Positions 11,477-22,739 of a DNA stretch of 64,000 nucleotides are shown here, one piece after another (position 1 is the first letter of the stretch; each line of letters begins with the position of its first letter). The DNA is taken from positions 136,533,791 through 136,597,790 of the forward strand of contig OW804096.1 in NCBI GenBank assembly GCA_942159475.1. The letters run 5' to 3'. The notes beneath the pieces are model-generated. The model was given only the letters and a program-made list of their open reading frames with translations. It did not search any database and had not been told where the DNA came from. The stretch comes from Sthenelais limicola. Taxonomy: Eukaryota; Annelida; Polychaeta; Phyllodocida; Sigalionidae. The translations under genes and the position numbers were made by a program.

Positions 11477-11790
11477 ATAAAGTACCTTAAACGCTATGAA
11501 ACCGACTTGGTTCATGAAGAAAATAGCCCCCAAGAAGAAGAATCCTTTAAGACAGCTCCATGTAACCAAACCCGCTGTTATAATGGAGTGATTGCTGAGT
11601 GATGCGGTGAGAGAGAGGCCTTCATTGTCGCCATTCACAGCGAACAAACACAGCCCATATTTGTACAGCATCGCCCGGCGATAGACGCGCCGCCTGAGAA
11701 AACACTCGTCCCATTCTGATCGCGCGAATATTTTGCGATTAAAACCCATTGAATTGTATTAAGCGGGCGATACATTGTTTGCTAATATTG
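11477..11790 (-). other. Unique segment with a 92-codon open frame of unknown status
   Basis: The minus frame 11471-11749 encodes a peptide with a charged N-terminus and a hydrophobic C-terminal half (GFFFLGAIFF). It ends within the neighbouring MITE-A. It is not repetitive, but I see no family, splice sites or start support. It could be an exon remnant or chance. Confidence 0.15.
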
Positions 11791-11799
11791 ATCTTTGGG

Positions 11800-12295
11800 C
11801 TGGGGATGAGGCGGAGGAGGGAGGGAGGGGAGAGTGTGCGGGGGAGGGGGATGGAGGAGGAGGAGGTGGGGGAGATTTTGGGGGAGAGGAAGACGAAGGG
11901 AAGGTGGAGGAGAAAGTAGAAGGGGAGAAGATGGAGAAAGGGAGGGAGGAGATTGAAGGGAAGAAGAAGGAAGAGGAGGATAAGGTGTAAGAGAGGTAGG
12001 ATCAGGAGGAGAAAGAGAAGGAGGGGGGAGAGGAGGAGAAAGAGGAGGAGCAGTAGGTGGAAGAGGAAGAGGAGGAGAAAGAGAAGGTGCAGAAGAAGGA
12101 AGTGGAGGAGGAAGAGGAGGAGGAAGAGGAGGAGGAAGAGAAGGAGTAGTATGAGTTGGAAGAGGAAGAGGCGGAGGCAGAGGCGGAGGAAGACTAAGAG
12201 AAGGAGGAAGAACATAAAGAACAGCAGAAGGAAGAGAAGAAGTAAGAGAAGTAAAACAAGCTACAAAAAGAAAAGAGTAAAAGCAGGAGGGAAGG
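11800..12295 (+). repeat. Polypurine (GGA/GAA) tract
   Basis: About 490 bp of G/A-rich sequence. Overlapping open frames on both strands reflect triplet repetition. Confidence 0.9.
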
Positions 12296-12394
12296 CAGCA
12301 AGCTTCACTCACGCGCCATATCAATATTTACATCAATTTTTCCACCGAGAATCTTTTACAGTTCTGCAAAGATTCACCGGTATGATCAGTAGGT

Positions 12395-12690
12395 GCTATA
12401 CCCCCCTCCCCCCTCCCCCTCCCCCCCCCCCCGCTGTTCCCTGAATGGCTATTACTAGGTAGAAACGTGCCATGCATTGACAAGCTCAGCTCGTGTCGCC
12501 TTCGTTTAGTCATGGACCTGTGTGTCCTTAAGTTTCTGCTGTATTCTGTGCATGTCGTCGCCGGAATGTGGGGTAGAGGGGAGGGGGACAGAGGACAGGG
12601 TAGGGAGAAAAACAAGGGGAAGGATTTAGGAAAGATTGGGGAGGGGAGAGGAGGGGGGGGGGAGTGGGACGTGGAGTGGAGTGAGTGGTA
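12395..12690 (+). repeat. Poly-C run followed by a G-rich purine tract
   Basis: C runs at 12401-12433, unique sequence at ~12440-12560, then a G/A tract. Confidence 0.75.
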
Positions 12691-12734
12691 ATAGGTGTAG
12701 TATACGGTAACATTATTCCTACTCCTGCCACTAT

Positions 12735-13275
12735 ACTGCACCTCCTGCTCCTGCACCTCCTCCTCCTCCTCCTCCTGCCCCTCCTCCTGCACCTCCTCCT
12801 CCTACACCTCCTGCTCCTCCTCCTGCCCCTCCTCCTGCACCTCCTCCTCCTACACCTCCTCCTCCTCCTCCTACACCTCCTGCACCTCCTCCTCCTACAC
12901 CTCCTGCACCTCCTCCTCCTACACCTCCTCCTCCTCCTCCTCCTCCTGCACCTCCTCCTGCACCTCCTCCTCCTACACCTCCTCCTGCACCTCCTGCACC
13001 TCCTCCTGCACCTCCTCCTACACCTCCTCCTGCACCTCCTCCTCCTACACCTCCTCCTCCTCCTCCTACACCTCCTCCTGCACCTACACCTCCTCCTCCA
13101 CCTCCACCTCCTCCTCCTCCTGCACCTCCTCCTCCTACACCTCCTCCTCCTCCTTCTCCTCCTGCACCTCCTCCTGCACCTCCTCCTGCTACACCTCCTC
13201 CTCCTCCTCCTGCACCTCCTCCTGCACCTCCACCTCCTGCACCTCCTCCTCCTCCTCCTGCACCTCCTCCAGTAC
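12735..13275 (+). repeat. CTCCTC/CTGCAC triplet minisatellite
   Basis: Irregular alternation of CTC triplets with CTGCAC and CTACAC. The 207-codon Leu/His frame and 194-codon Gly/Ala frame are products of triplet periodicity. Confidence 0.93.
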
Positions 13276-13404
13276 CCGTCCGTCTCCAGTGTTCCCCTAC
13301 CCTATTAGTAAGCATAGAGTCGTGCTAAACCCACCCACTGTTATATCAGGTGGATGTCGGCACCGCTCGACCCCGCCCTCTGATGGCGAATTAACACTTG
13401 CTGC

Positions 13405-13775
13405 GCGACAAGTGGGAGAATGGGGAGGGGGGGAGGGGGGGGAGGGGGGGAGGGGGCATACCCACAGGTCTTTTAGAATTAACGCTAGCTTATTTACTAC
13501 TGGACATTTTGGGGAGTGAAGCAAAAGCAGAAGAAGAAGAACTAAGAAGAGAGAGGAAAGATAGGGAGAGGGAGGGAGAGAGGAGAGAGAGAGGGAGTGG
13601 GAGAGGAGAGAGAAGGGATAGACAGAAAGGAGCGAGGTAGAGGGAGAGGGAAGAGGAGAGTGAGGGAAGAAAGAAGGGATAGAGGAGAGAGGAGAGAGGG
13701 GGAGAGGGGGGATGAGAGAGAAGGGATAGAAAGAGAGAGGGAGAGGAGAGAGAGCGGAGAGGCAGGGAGGGTATT
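13405..13775 (+). repeat. G-rich then GA-rich purine tract
   Basis: GGGGGAGGGG runs at 13420-13452; GAGAGGGA-type sequence from 13540 to 13770. Confidence 0.88.
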
Positions 13776-14088
13776 GAGCCTAGACCAAAAACATTTCTTG
13801 CACATTATATGAATTAAATACCTTAATATGTTTTAAGATTTGTAATTATGCAAGGATGGCAATAAGCATCAATGGGAAATACCTCTCATACATTCTGCAA
13901 ACATGAACTATTTATGTCACAAGAATGACTATCATGTACTCATAAAAGTAGAAGATTGATAAATATTCATTGTTTGGGCAACGCATGAAAAATGGGCGCG
14001 GAAAGCTATGAAGCAATTCGTAGCACAAACAGACATTCTTGTCAGACAGAACATGACATTTGATGCTCTCTGATTACGTCGTGACATG

Positions 14089-14706
14089 GTGACCTTGACC
14101 TCTCGGAGGACAAGGTCAATGTGAGGTGAAGGTCACGGGAGGAGTCACGAATGCAACGGACGCCGCGAATATTCAGCAAATGAGAGAAGCAGACGACAAA
14201 AAGGCCGCTGTCTCTTTCCCGCTCTATCAGGTTGCTAAGGCAACAATGTTTAAGTCTCTATCTCCCGCCAATTGGAACCGCCATATTTTGCATGCTAAAA
14301 TGAAGCGACAGCAGCAGGAGTTGGAGAATAAGAAGAAAATGGCGGGCTTTGAACCTGGGGAGACAATTGAAGCTGTTTGATCTTTTTACATAAACCTGTT
14401 AAAATCAATGCGTGTGTGAAAAACACGGCCTCTGCAGAACCTGCCCTCTTTTCTCTCCCTCCCTCCCTCCGCGTCCACTCTCCCCTCCTCCTCTCACTCC
14501 CCCCCCCCCCCGCTTTATTCTGATTTCTCTGTCATAAAAATTGGCCAAGCTCTGACAGAGAAATTAGGTGCATATGCCAGCTTTCTGCTCTCGCTTTTCT
14601 CGCAGCCTTCCTGCCCTGAATTGCCGCCACATTAATGGCGGCAATGACAAACGCAAATGTCGTCTGCCTTCGAAATGACGTCATTAGCATATTATATGCA
14701 GACGAC
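14089..14706. promoter_or_regulatory. Non-repetitive island with clustered TF-like motifs
   Basis: Nuclear-receptor half-sites are at 14090-14098 (TGACCTTGA), 14111-14118 (CAAGGTCA) and 14128-14135 (GAAGGTCA). GCAGACGAC is at 14189-14197 and 14698-14706, and its complement at 14659-14667. A palindromic X-box, GTTGCTAAGGCAAC, is at 14231-14244, and a full CRE, TGACGTCA, at 14676-14683. YY1-like ATGGCGG words occur near 14339 and 14635. An 84-codon open frame (14126-14380) crosses this block but has no recognisable domain. An enhancer or promoter role is inference. Confidence 0.45.
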
Positions 14707-14719
14707 AGCAGAAGCAAAG

Positions 14720-15416
14720 CTGTCTCAAAAACATAATAATGAAATCTGGATACTTTGCAACGCAAAAAAAAAGACTTCATCTGTTTGCAATTGTGAAATT
14801 TGGCCTCTATTGCTCAGGTATTTCAGTATAAAAGTTATATAAGATTAAAATGTGAATCAGTTTTATATTGAGTATTGAGTAAATTGAGCATTTTTTGTTC
14901 TCATAACTGATAATTCCACCCGAAATTAACATCAACAAAAGGAAATCTAGAATTTCTTGCTTTCAGATTAAAAGACATTTTCAACATTTTCTTGACAAAG
15001 AGAGAAGATTTAAATGCATTTTAAATAGAAGTTTCTTGTCTTTACAAGTGAAACTGGAGGTTAATTTTAGCTTGGAGTGAGTCGAAGGCTGCTGCCGCTA
15101 TTCATTAATAGGCAAAATGTGCGTAAAAGCCATGTCACTGTTTTGCATCGCGCCCATCAAAATTGTTTAAATTTTCACGTCATTCAGAGAAAGGATTTGT
15201 AGAATCTTGTTTTTAGCGATGCTCCCAACAAAGATGACGTTCATAATTTGAAAAAAAAGGGAAATCTGCTGTTCTTTGTCTCAGCATTAGGTTTTAAGTC
15301 TAGCTCGAGTTAACTATTTCTGAGAATATATTTGAATCCAAACTCTCTCACTAGAATACATTATGGAACAGAAACAGCACTCGAAATCGGTGGAAATGAT
15401 ATTTGAATTCTGCATC
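14720..15416. other. AT-rich unassigned sequence
   Basis: No supported feature seen. Confidence 0.5.
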
Positions 15417-15427
15417 TAGATAGATAG

Positions 15428-15620
15428 ATGGTAGTATACTACCCCAGGAATCGGTGGAAGACCAGCTATAGTAGCTGTATTAAACTGCCTGGTCATAATG
15501 ATGACAGTATACTACCCTAGGAACTAGTGGGCCGAACTAAACAGCCTGGTAAAACATCGTACACTTATATATAGATGGTAGTATACTACCCCAGGACTTA
15601 ATGGAAGACCAGCTATAACA
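15428..15620 (+). repeat. Three ~74-bp repeats with palindromic GGTAGTATACTACC
   Basis: ATGGTAGTATACTACCCCAGGA recurs at about 15428, 15502 (mutated) and 15575, followed by GGAAGACCAGCTATA in two units. A GATA run precedes it at 15417. Confidence 0.8.
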
Positions 15621-15832
15621 GCTAAACTAGAAACATACCACAAACTGCAACCAGAAACAGCTTGAGTACAAAAAATAAACATAAAAAAAAACAAATAAAA
15701 AACGCTACACAGATGTGTATCAAACTCACATAAAACCGACCGTAGCGCCATCTCCCAGCTCCCCGACACTTTACATGACCTTGGCGGGACGCTACCGAGA
15801 CTCTGGTGGGACGCGGCGCGCCATAAACTAAA

Positions 15833-16067
15833 GGGTCAGATTTTCAGTAAATGTACAATTCACCTTCACCAATCCTCTCAAATAACCCAAATTTCAGACG
15901 AAAATAAAGTTCAAAACACAGTTCAACCTAACCAAACAGATTGCTAGAATCAATGCAATGCCGAATATACTCGAATTTACCCAGTATTGACCAAATTGCC
16001 GCCTAATTTAGCAGAATTTACTAAATGTGTACAGCTGCCAATTGTACATTTTCTGAAAATCTGACCC
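15833..16067 (+). mobile_element. MITE-A copy, subfamily I, TAAA target duplication
   Basis: Full-length, consensus-like copy flanked by TAAA on both sides. Confidence 0.93.
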
Positions 16068-16435
16068 TAAAGCTGTTGGTAGCCAATGTTCACATTTGGC
16101 CTGCCATAATAACCGGTATTCACACCACCCGCCTGCCATAAGCCCGGTCCCACTCTTGTGGTGTGGAATTTTAATCGTCCTCATCAGACCGCCGGCCTAA
16201 TTGGCCAATGGTAATGAGCCCTGCTCGTCACGTGGTGCCACCGGCGTTCATTACGCGTCCAGAATGTGTGTTATTGGTGGAAGGGGGTGGTGGGGGTGTT
16301 GGAGGGGGTGTGGGGTGGATATAAGGACCCCCTCCTGCCTCATGCACATTTGCTATGATTTGTTATTTCTTCATGGGGGGTGGGGGTGAGGGTAGTTGGT
16401 TACTTTACGCCCTGTTTGACTCCATGCTTGTGTAT

Positions 16436-16670
16436 GGGTGAGATTTTCAGAACATGTACAATTCGCCTTCACCAATCCTCTCAAATAACCCACATTTAAG
16501 AGAAAAATGAGCTTCAAAATGCAGCTTAACATAACAGAACTGATACTATAAATCAATGCGATACCAAATATACTCAGATATACCCGGTATTCATTATTTT
16601 TCAGCCAAATTTAGCAGGATTTCCTAAAAGTGTAGAGCTGCCAATTGTACATTTTCTGAACATCTGACCC
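16436..16670 (+). mobile_element. MITE-A copy, subfamily II
   Basis: Full length with GGGTGAGATTTTCAG on the left and CATCTGACCC on the right. Confidence 0.9.
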
Positions 16671-17267
16671 ATATATTTAGTCCTATCAGGGTGAGAGAGG
16701 AAACACGCTAACAGGCCGTGATACCCTGCTCTTTTTCATTATTTGCAATGACAGTATACTACTATGACATGCTATGTATGGGATTTGAAAAAACCCAGAC
16801 ACTAGGAGCATGAATAGTATCTCCAATAGTATTTTTGTCATCGCACTACCTGCTATAATTATTTTTTCATATAATTTTACTAGAAATAAAGGAAAAAGAA
16901 AGTCCCTTCCAAGAATCAATTTTTGAGAAATTATGAAAAATATCAGATTTTTTTTCTATGAAATATACAATTGCTATTTTATTATATTCATATTATTTTT
17001 ACACTGGGAAGTCTGGGGATTAGAAATGGAATTAATTGTGTTGGAAATGAAGGACCCCCTTTTTGCTGCCCCCACCACCTCCCATGTAAACACATTGATA
17101 CATCCATGACTAAGGCAGTGTGTAGACCCAGTTAGGCAGTCCACGCATGTTAATATGGACCTATGTATGGCAGCTAATCATGGCAGCAATTCACTCCTAC
17201 CAGCCTCTCTGGGGCGGGACTATAACGTTGGTCTTATGGGGTATACAAGGGTATTTATGGGATATAT
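16671..17267. other. Unassigned sequence
   Basis: No supported feature; 17524-17924 is similar. Confidence 0.5.
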
Positions 17268-17523
17268 GGGTGAAGTCGTCAGAAAATGTACAATTCCCCT
17301 TCACCAATCTTCTCAAATAATCCAAATTTCAGACGATAATAAAGTTCAAAACACAGAAAAAAAAGCTCAAAAGACAGTTTAACCTTACCAAACAGATTAC
17401 TAGAATCAATTCAATGCCGAATATAGTCGAATTTACCAAGTATTGACCAAATTGCAGCCTAATTTAGCAGAATTTATTAAATGTGTACAGCTGCCAATTG
17501 TACATTTTCTGAAGATCTGACCC
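17268..17523 (+). mobile_element. MITE-A copy, subfamily I, mixed termini
   Basis: The left variant end is GGGTGAAGTCGTCAG, the right is standard, with ATAT on both sides. A ~20-bp internal A-rich duplication makes it longer than usual. Confidence 0.88.
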
Positions 17524-17924
17524 ATATGGGTTACACTGGTTCTATTGAATATATTTTTTTATATGGGTTCTATGGTTAAAATTGATCTATTAGGTATATA
17601 GTTAACATTGACTCTATAGGCATAGGCCCCACAAAAAGCGTAACAAATACAAATCTAATAATTATATAAAGCTCTAGAAGGGCTTTTTTGTCACGCATAT
17701 TCTGGGAATCTGTGATTTCCCCATCTGTTTTTTTTGTCTTTACAGGTCCGTCAACCCTGTCTGGAGGACATTATATGTGGTTTCTAAAGTTATCTGGAGT
17801 GAAAATGTGATTTTGAGGCCTTTTTTAATCAGGATCTTTACACTCTATTTATAGCCTGGGAAAGTTCCTGTTACTAGAAGAGATTGAGATCATGCCTTTA
17901 TGTCCCATCGTCCTCGGCAAGAGC

Positions 17925-18065
17925 AAGAAGGAGGGAGAGAGAGAATAGGGCAGGGGAGAGGAGAAGGTGAGTAGGGACAGGGAGCGAGAGAGGGGAGAGA
18001 CAGGGGAGAAAAGGAGGAGAGGCAGTGAGAGAGGAGGGGAGAGACAGTGAGAGGAAGAGGGTGAC
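17925..18065 (+). repeat. GA-rich purine tract
   Basis: GAGAGACAGGGGAGAA-type sequence, ~140 bp. Confidence 0.85.
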
Positions 18066-18099
18066 CGTCTGGAGGACGAATACTTTGCTAGTGTGAATT

Positions 18100-18507
18100 G
18101 TGATGTGTTTCAGGATAATGAGTCATAAGTCGCAAAAATTGCATTTTGTGATATCATCATATTTGAAAAGATGAGACCAAGGGGATTCCAATGAATATAA
18201 ACATTAAGGGGATCTAATAAGTATTTCTATATTTTAAGTTTGATATTTCTATTTCTGATAACAAGGTTTTCAATATTTTTGGGTGGACAATTACTATTAA
18301 AGTAGCTAAATATACTCTATGGGATGACCCTATAAATGCATGACAATATTTGATACACTGTCTTGCAATTTGGTATATATATTCATACTTCATCCAACGT
18401 TAGTCACACAAAAAATGAGAACATTCCTACAAAGAGATTTTGGGAATATATCACTTTGAAAAAAATCAATTTTGTGACTTATGACTCATTTTCCTAAAAC
18501 GGATCAC
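18100..18507 (+). mobile_element. MITE-C full-length copy
   Basis: TIRs GTGATGTGTTTCAGGATAAT and ATTTTCCTAAAACGGATCAC; 408 bp. Confidence 0.92.
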
Positions 18508-18557
18508 ATATATATCAATAAAATGTATTGGGTTTGTTCTGGGAGAGAGTTCCTTCC

Positions 18558-18631
18558 TAGTACAGGTGAGGGTTTGAACCCAGGACCTTCTGGTTCCTGG
18601 TCAATGCTTCAGCCCTCTGAGCTATTTAGTT
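18558..18631 (-). pseudogene. tRNA-like sequence (SINE head or tRNA pseudogene)
   Basis: On the minus strand there is an A-box-like TAGCTCAGAGG (18614-18624) and a B-box-like GGTTCAAACCC (18570-18580), 33 bp apart, at tRNA-like spacing. The acceptor arms do not pair (AACTAAA on the 5' side), and the D and T stems are imperfect, so a functional tRNA is unlikely. A tRNA-derived SINE head or old pseudogene fits better. Confidence 0.5.
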
Positions 18632-18769
18632 CCACCTCAGCTTCTACAGGGTTTGATGATGGACCTAGAGTTAACTTACCCACCCACCCGCACCTCTGGC
18701 ACCATATAATAACGTTCACTCACCTAGAAGAGAAAATATAACATTTGTTAGATTTATGTTAGAAAACAT

Positions 18770-18840
18770 TTAAAAGAATTTTATGTGTCACAGGGTGTAA
18801 GATTGCAAAAAAGGATTTTTGATATTTGAAAAGATTTGAT
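18770..18840 (+). mobile_element. MITE-C fragment
   Basis: Weak match to the TIR and GATATTTGAAAAGATTTGAT. Confidence 0.4.
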
Positions 18841-18849
18841 TAAGTGTCT

Positions 18850-19445
18850 TGCACGTGTCAAACAGCATGGGCATATAGTACACGTTATGTTATTGCACCT
18901 CTCATACAGCATGGGCATATAATACACATTCTGTTATTGCACCCCTGTTATTGCACCTCTCATACAGCATGGGCATATAATACAGGTTCTGTTATTGCAC
19001 CCCTGTTATTGCACCTCTCATACAGCATGGGCATATAATACAGGTTCCGTTATTGCACCCCTGTTATTACACCTCTCATACAGCATGGGCATGTAATACA
19101 CATTCTGTTATTGCCCTACTGTTATTACACCTCTCATACAGCATGGGCATATAATACAGGTTCTGTTATTACACCCCTATTATTACACTTCTCATACAGC
19201 ATGGGCATATAATACACATTCTGTTATTACACCCCTATTATTACACTTCTCATACAGCATGGGCATATAATACAGGTTCTGTTATTACACCCCTATTATT
19301 ACACTTCTCATACAGCATGGGCATATAATACAGGTTCTGTTATTACACCCTATTATTACACCTCTCATACAGCATGGGCATATAATACACATTCTGTTAT
19401 TACACCCCTATTATTACACCTCTCATACAGCATGGGCATATATAT
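18850..19445 (+). repeat. ~58-bp minisatellite, about 10 units
   Basis: Each unit carries CTCATACAGCATGGGCATAT, followed by AATACA and TGTTATTRCACCCCT. Unit length varies slightly. Confidence 0.92.
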
Positions 19446-19449
19446 AATA

Positions 19450-19814
19450 CTGCGACCAAATACCACCTACACCACCATCAACACACATCTATCTAAATAT
19501 ATTATTTATTATTTTACACCAAAGTAAAACCAACACCACATTTTTCTATAAACAACAATTGACCTCTGATCTCCTTAGTGTATGGCCCCACCGCCAGGAC
19601 GCAGTAGTTAGTTATGTTGGCACCAGAGGGCAATTAGAGAGGTCACCACTAGGTGGCTGCAGGGAGCAGTGCTGCCCCCTGGTGATGGAATACTTCCTAC
19701 TTACATAAGGAGATGCTAGACCGGAAGGTGGGATATTAATTTATTACATCAGCCCGGGGTAATAATGAACAGGGTGGGGTTGAGTCTAGTGTATCCAACC
19801 ATCGGTCAATATAT
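19450..19814. other. Unassigned sequence
   Basis: No supported feature seen. The neighbouring 20691-20840 and 20980-21690 are likewise unassigned and AT-rich. Confidence 0.5.
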
Positions 19815-20049
19815 GGGTCAGATTTTCAGAAAATGTACAATTAAACTTTGCCAATCTTCTCACATAACCCAAATTTCAGACGAAAATAAAGTTCAAAATA
19901 CAGTTCAACCTAACCAAACAAATTGCTAGAATCAATGCAATGCCAAATATACTCGAATTTACCTAGTATTGACCAAATTGCAGCCTAATTTAGCAGAATT
20001 TACTAAATGTGTAGAGCTGCCAATTGTACATTTTCTGAAAATCTGACCC
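19815..20049 (+). mobile_element. MITE-A copy, subfamily I
   Basis: Full length, standard TIRs, ATAT flanks. Confidence 0.92.
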
Positions 20050-20053
20050 ATAT

Positions 20054-20080
20054 GTGATGTGTCACGGAAAAATGAGTCAA
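20054..20080 (+). mobile_element. MITE-C terminal fragment
   Basis: GTGATGTGTCACGGAAAAAT only, directly after a MITE-A. Confidence 0.55.
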
Positions 20081-20153
20081 CTAATTAAACTATTCAAGGA
20101 CATTTTTAATAATCGAGTCAGTTTTCACTTGTATAGGTATGAGAGAAATAGAT

Positions 20154-20288
20154 GGAACCTAGCAAGGGGGAAGTCTGTACACTTGTTATTGACCGAGGGA
20201 GCGCGGGAAGTTAGAGGGCGTTAGCCCGAGATCTTCTGTGCTCCCGAGGTCACTAACAAGTGTACAGACTTCACCCGAGCTTTGTTCC
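20154..20288. repeat. Inverted repeat (hairpin) with ~53-bp arms
   Basis: AAGTCTGTACACTTGTTA on the left (20171-20188) and TAACAAGTGTACAGACTT on the right form perfect cores. Homology extends from GGAACCTAGC to GTTCC. The central loop is ~30 bp. Confidence 0.88.
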
Positions 20289-20290
20289 AT

Positions 20291-20480
20291 ATTTATTACA
20301 CCCCATTAATAAAAATAAAATATAAATAATTAAAAATAAAAGAGGTAATTTTCGTTTTGGGCGGACCTACTTGTTGTATGTCCCCAGGGTGACATAACTC
20401 ACACGTTATGCACCACTTTGACCAAGTGTGACATACAATGCTGAAGGTATAGGAAGCAACAGCACAGGGGTGTAATAAAT
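20291..20480. repeat. 14-bp perfect inverted repeat, 190-bp span
   Basis: ATTTATTACACCCC at 20291-20304 and its complement at 20467-20480. It could mark a small TIR element. Confidence 0.6.
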
Positions 20481-20574
20481 TGTAATATCATCCTACTTAT
20501 TATGAGAGAAATTGTAATATCATCTCCTTCTTCTATTAGAACCTATTGGGGATGGTTTAATATTTAGTATCATT

Positions 20575-20690
20575 TGTGATATGTCACAGAAAAATGAGCC
20601 ACAAGTCGTAAAAGATGGATTTTGTGATATCATCATATTTGAAAAGATGAGATCAAGTGAATTCCAACGATGGTAAACATAGACTTCTAT
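20575..20690 (+). mobile_element. MITE-C left part
   Basis: TIR and ATCATCATATTTGAAAAGAT segment; the right part is missing. Confidence 0.8.
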
Positions 20691-20840
20691 ATCTCTTTAT
20701 TATATATGCGCATTCTATATGAGAGGTGCTATAAGTGGGGTGCTATAGAAATATTCATATAGTACGCGTCCTATATGAACTACTTCGTCACCAAGTCGGC
20801 CACTTTTATGCACCAAGTTTTATGCCCATATAATAAATAT

Positions 20841-20978
20841 AGAATGGAACTCGCCTGCGATAATCGAAAAGATTATTGGACTTGATTCGTCCACAAAAGC
20901 TCTCTACCTACTGCTTCATGCTGATGTGGACACATCTCGTCCAATAAATTTTCGATTATTGCCGGCTCGTTCCATTCT
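20841..20978. repeat. Inverted repeat (hairpin) with ~54-bp arms
   Basis: AGAATGGAAC and ATAATCGAAAAGATTATTGG on the left pair with CCAATAAATTTTCGATTATT and GTTCCATTCT on the right. The loop is ~28 bp. Confidence 0.88.
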
Positions 20979-21699
20979 CTCTATGTATGCATGAAAAAAA
21001 AGGTAGCTATATTTTTTTATGGTCAATCCCTTGTACAGTAGGAAAGTATACTGGCACTAAAACCACAAAACTGAATGCTAAGGGCTGAAACAACATTGAC
21101 AGAAAAGGACTCAATTTAAGGCAAATATGGTATAAAAACAAAATCCTGATTCAAATTCTTTTCTTTGGGTTGGGTATAATTCCCCTTATCTTGTTGTGTG
21201 AACAAAACTCCTTTTTAAAAAAATGAAAATATTTTCACTGAAATATATTTCAAACACATTCTTATTCCATTCCAAAGATTTGCTCGCCCAATCCTGAATT
21301 AACGACGCCAATAAAATCAAAAGGCAAAGAAAGGAACACTGTCATAACCATCTGCAATTATCATCTTATTGTTCGCCTTAAAAATAAAAGTGCGGTGTAA
21401 TTTATATCAGTGATGGTCCTTTAAGAACATCAACTGATAATTAATCAATGTCTGCCCCAATAAGTGGGACAACTAATGAGCCATTAGATTGGGCATTTTT
21501 GTCTCCAAATTTGGATCAGTATTTTGCCCGGAGCGAATGGCCAAACCGTATGGTTGATTTTGGTTACTCGTATCGGGTTCGATGGTGAGGGTTGCTTGTG
21601 AGGTTTTCATGTTCTTTGTTTTGCTTGTTTTGGAGTTTTTGTTTCTTTGCCTGCTGCTGTTCTTACTCGTCAGTACTGCTCTTCTTTTTTGGTTTTGCT

Positions 21700-22385
21700 A
21701 CCACCGCCATCTCTTCCTTCAATTGCTTTTCTTTCAACTCCTTCTCCTCCTGCTCTCCATCTCTGCCTCCTCCTCCTCCATTTTCTGCTCCTCCTTTACC
21801 TCCCTATTCCCAACCACCTACCCCTCCTCTTTCACCACCTTCCCATCCTTCTTCTTCCACTTCCTTCTCCTCTTCCTCTTCTTTCCCTCCACTCCCTCTT
21901 CCCCCTCGCGTACTTCCGCCTCATTCCTCTGCACCCCTCTCATTGGCTGTTCCTTAAATTTCTCCTACATCCCAATAATTCTTTCTGCTGTTCTCTTCCT
22001 CTGCCATTCCAACCCATGCACCAATCTTACTTCAATTGTACACCTTTATCTCACTTCTCCCTTCGCCTGATCTCTCCTCTTCTTCCCCCTCTCCCCTCCT
22101 CTACCTCTTTCCTCTTATCCCCTTTCTCTTCTTCCTGCTCCAACCCTTCCCCCTCTCTCCTCCTCCTCCTCCTCCTCCTCCACCTATTCCCTCCCTCTCC
22201 TATTCGTCCTCCTCCTGCTCCCTCTTCACTCCCCGTTCCTCTTCTTCCGTCCCATTCCACTCCCCTTCCTCTCCTCCCTCCTCGTCTCCCATTTCCTCAC
22301 CTTTCCCCTCACCACCCCTCCTCTCCCTTCCCTCTTCCCCCCCTCCTCCCTCCCCTCCCGCTCTTCCATCCATCTCCCTCCATGC
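21700..22385 (+). repeat. Polypyrimidine tract
   Basis: CT/CCT-rich on the plus strand. Several long open frames (up to 330 codons) are low-complexity Pro/Ser/Leu translations, not genes. Confidence 0.88.
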
Positions 22386-22441
22386 TAGACATTGATCATG
22401 GCGCGCTCTGCTCCGTTGCCTATCGTCTAGGTATTTATTGG

Positions 22442-22476
22442 GTTGCTAAGCAACAGGTGACACTGAAGCAGACGAC
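22442..22476. promoter_or_regulatory. X-box palindrome next to GCAGACGAC
   Basis: GTTGCTAAGCAAC (22442-22454) fits the RFX X-box shape. GCAGACGAC follows at 22468-22476. The surrounding 22.39-22.63 kb is non-repetitive. Confidence 0.4.
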
Positions 22477-22739
22477 ACTCGAGCGTCTGGTGCGTCACTT
22501 TATGCCGCCATATATCACCATGGAGACTCGCGCCATTCCCGTTTACCCGCCCAATCGGACCGTACGTAGGCAGGGGCACCTGATAAATTGCTGCATAAAG
22601 AGGGAGAGTGGATATCGTATGCCCGCGAATAAAAGCTAGGGTCTAAATGTAATAGGGTTTGGATATAAGTCTGGGGTGAATATATACCATAGGCTATGCA
22701 TGGGGTGGGTGTATTTAGATGTACGAATACATGCTTGGA

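Noticed and set aside
12685..13315. Leu/His-rich (207 aa) and Gly/Ala-rich (194 aa) proteins
   Set aside because: Both strands of a CTC/CAC triplet tract; no start context or flanking coding sequence.
14126..14380. 84-codon frame in a non-repetitive island
   Set aside because: Kept only as context: no recognisable domain, and it coincides with dense binding-site-like motifs. An exon cannot be excluded.
18558..18631. Functional tRNA gene
   Set aside because: The acceptor ends do not pair and stems are broken.
21647..22639. 330-aa plus-strand frame
   Set aside because: Two-thirds is pyrimidine-tract translation; the C-terminal 85 residues overlap an X-box and 9-mer island and show no domain.
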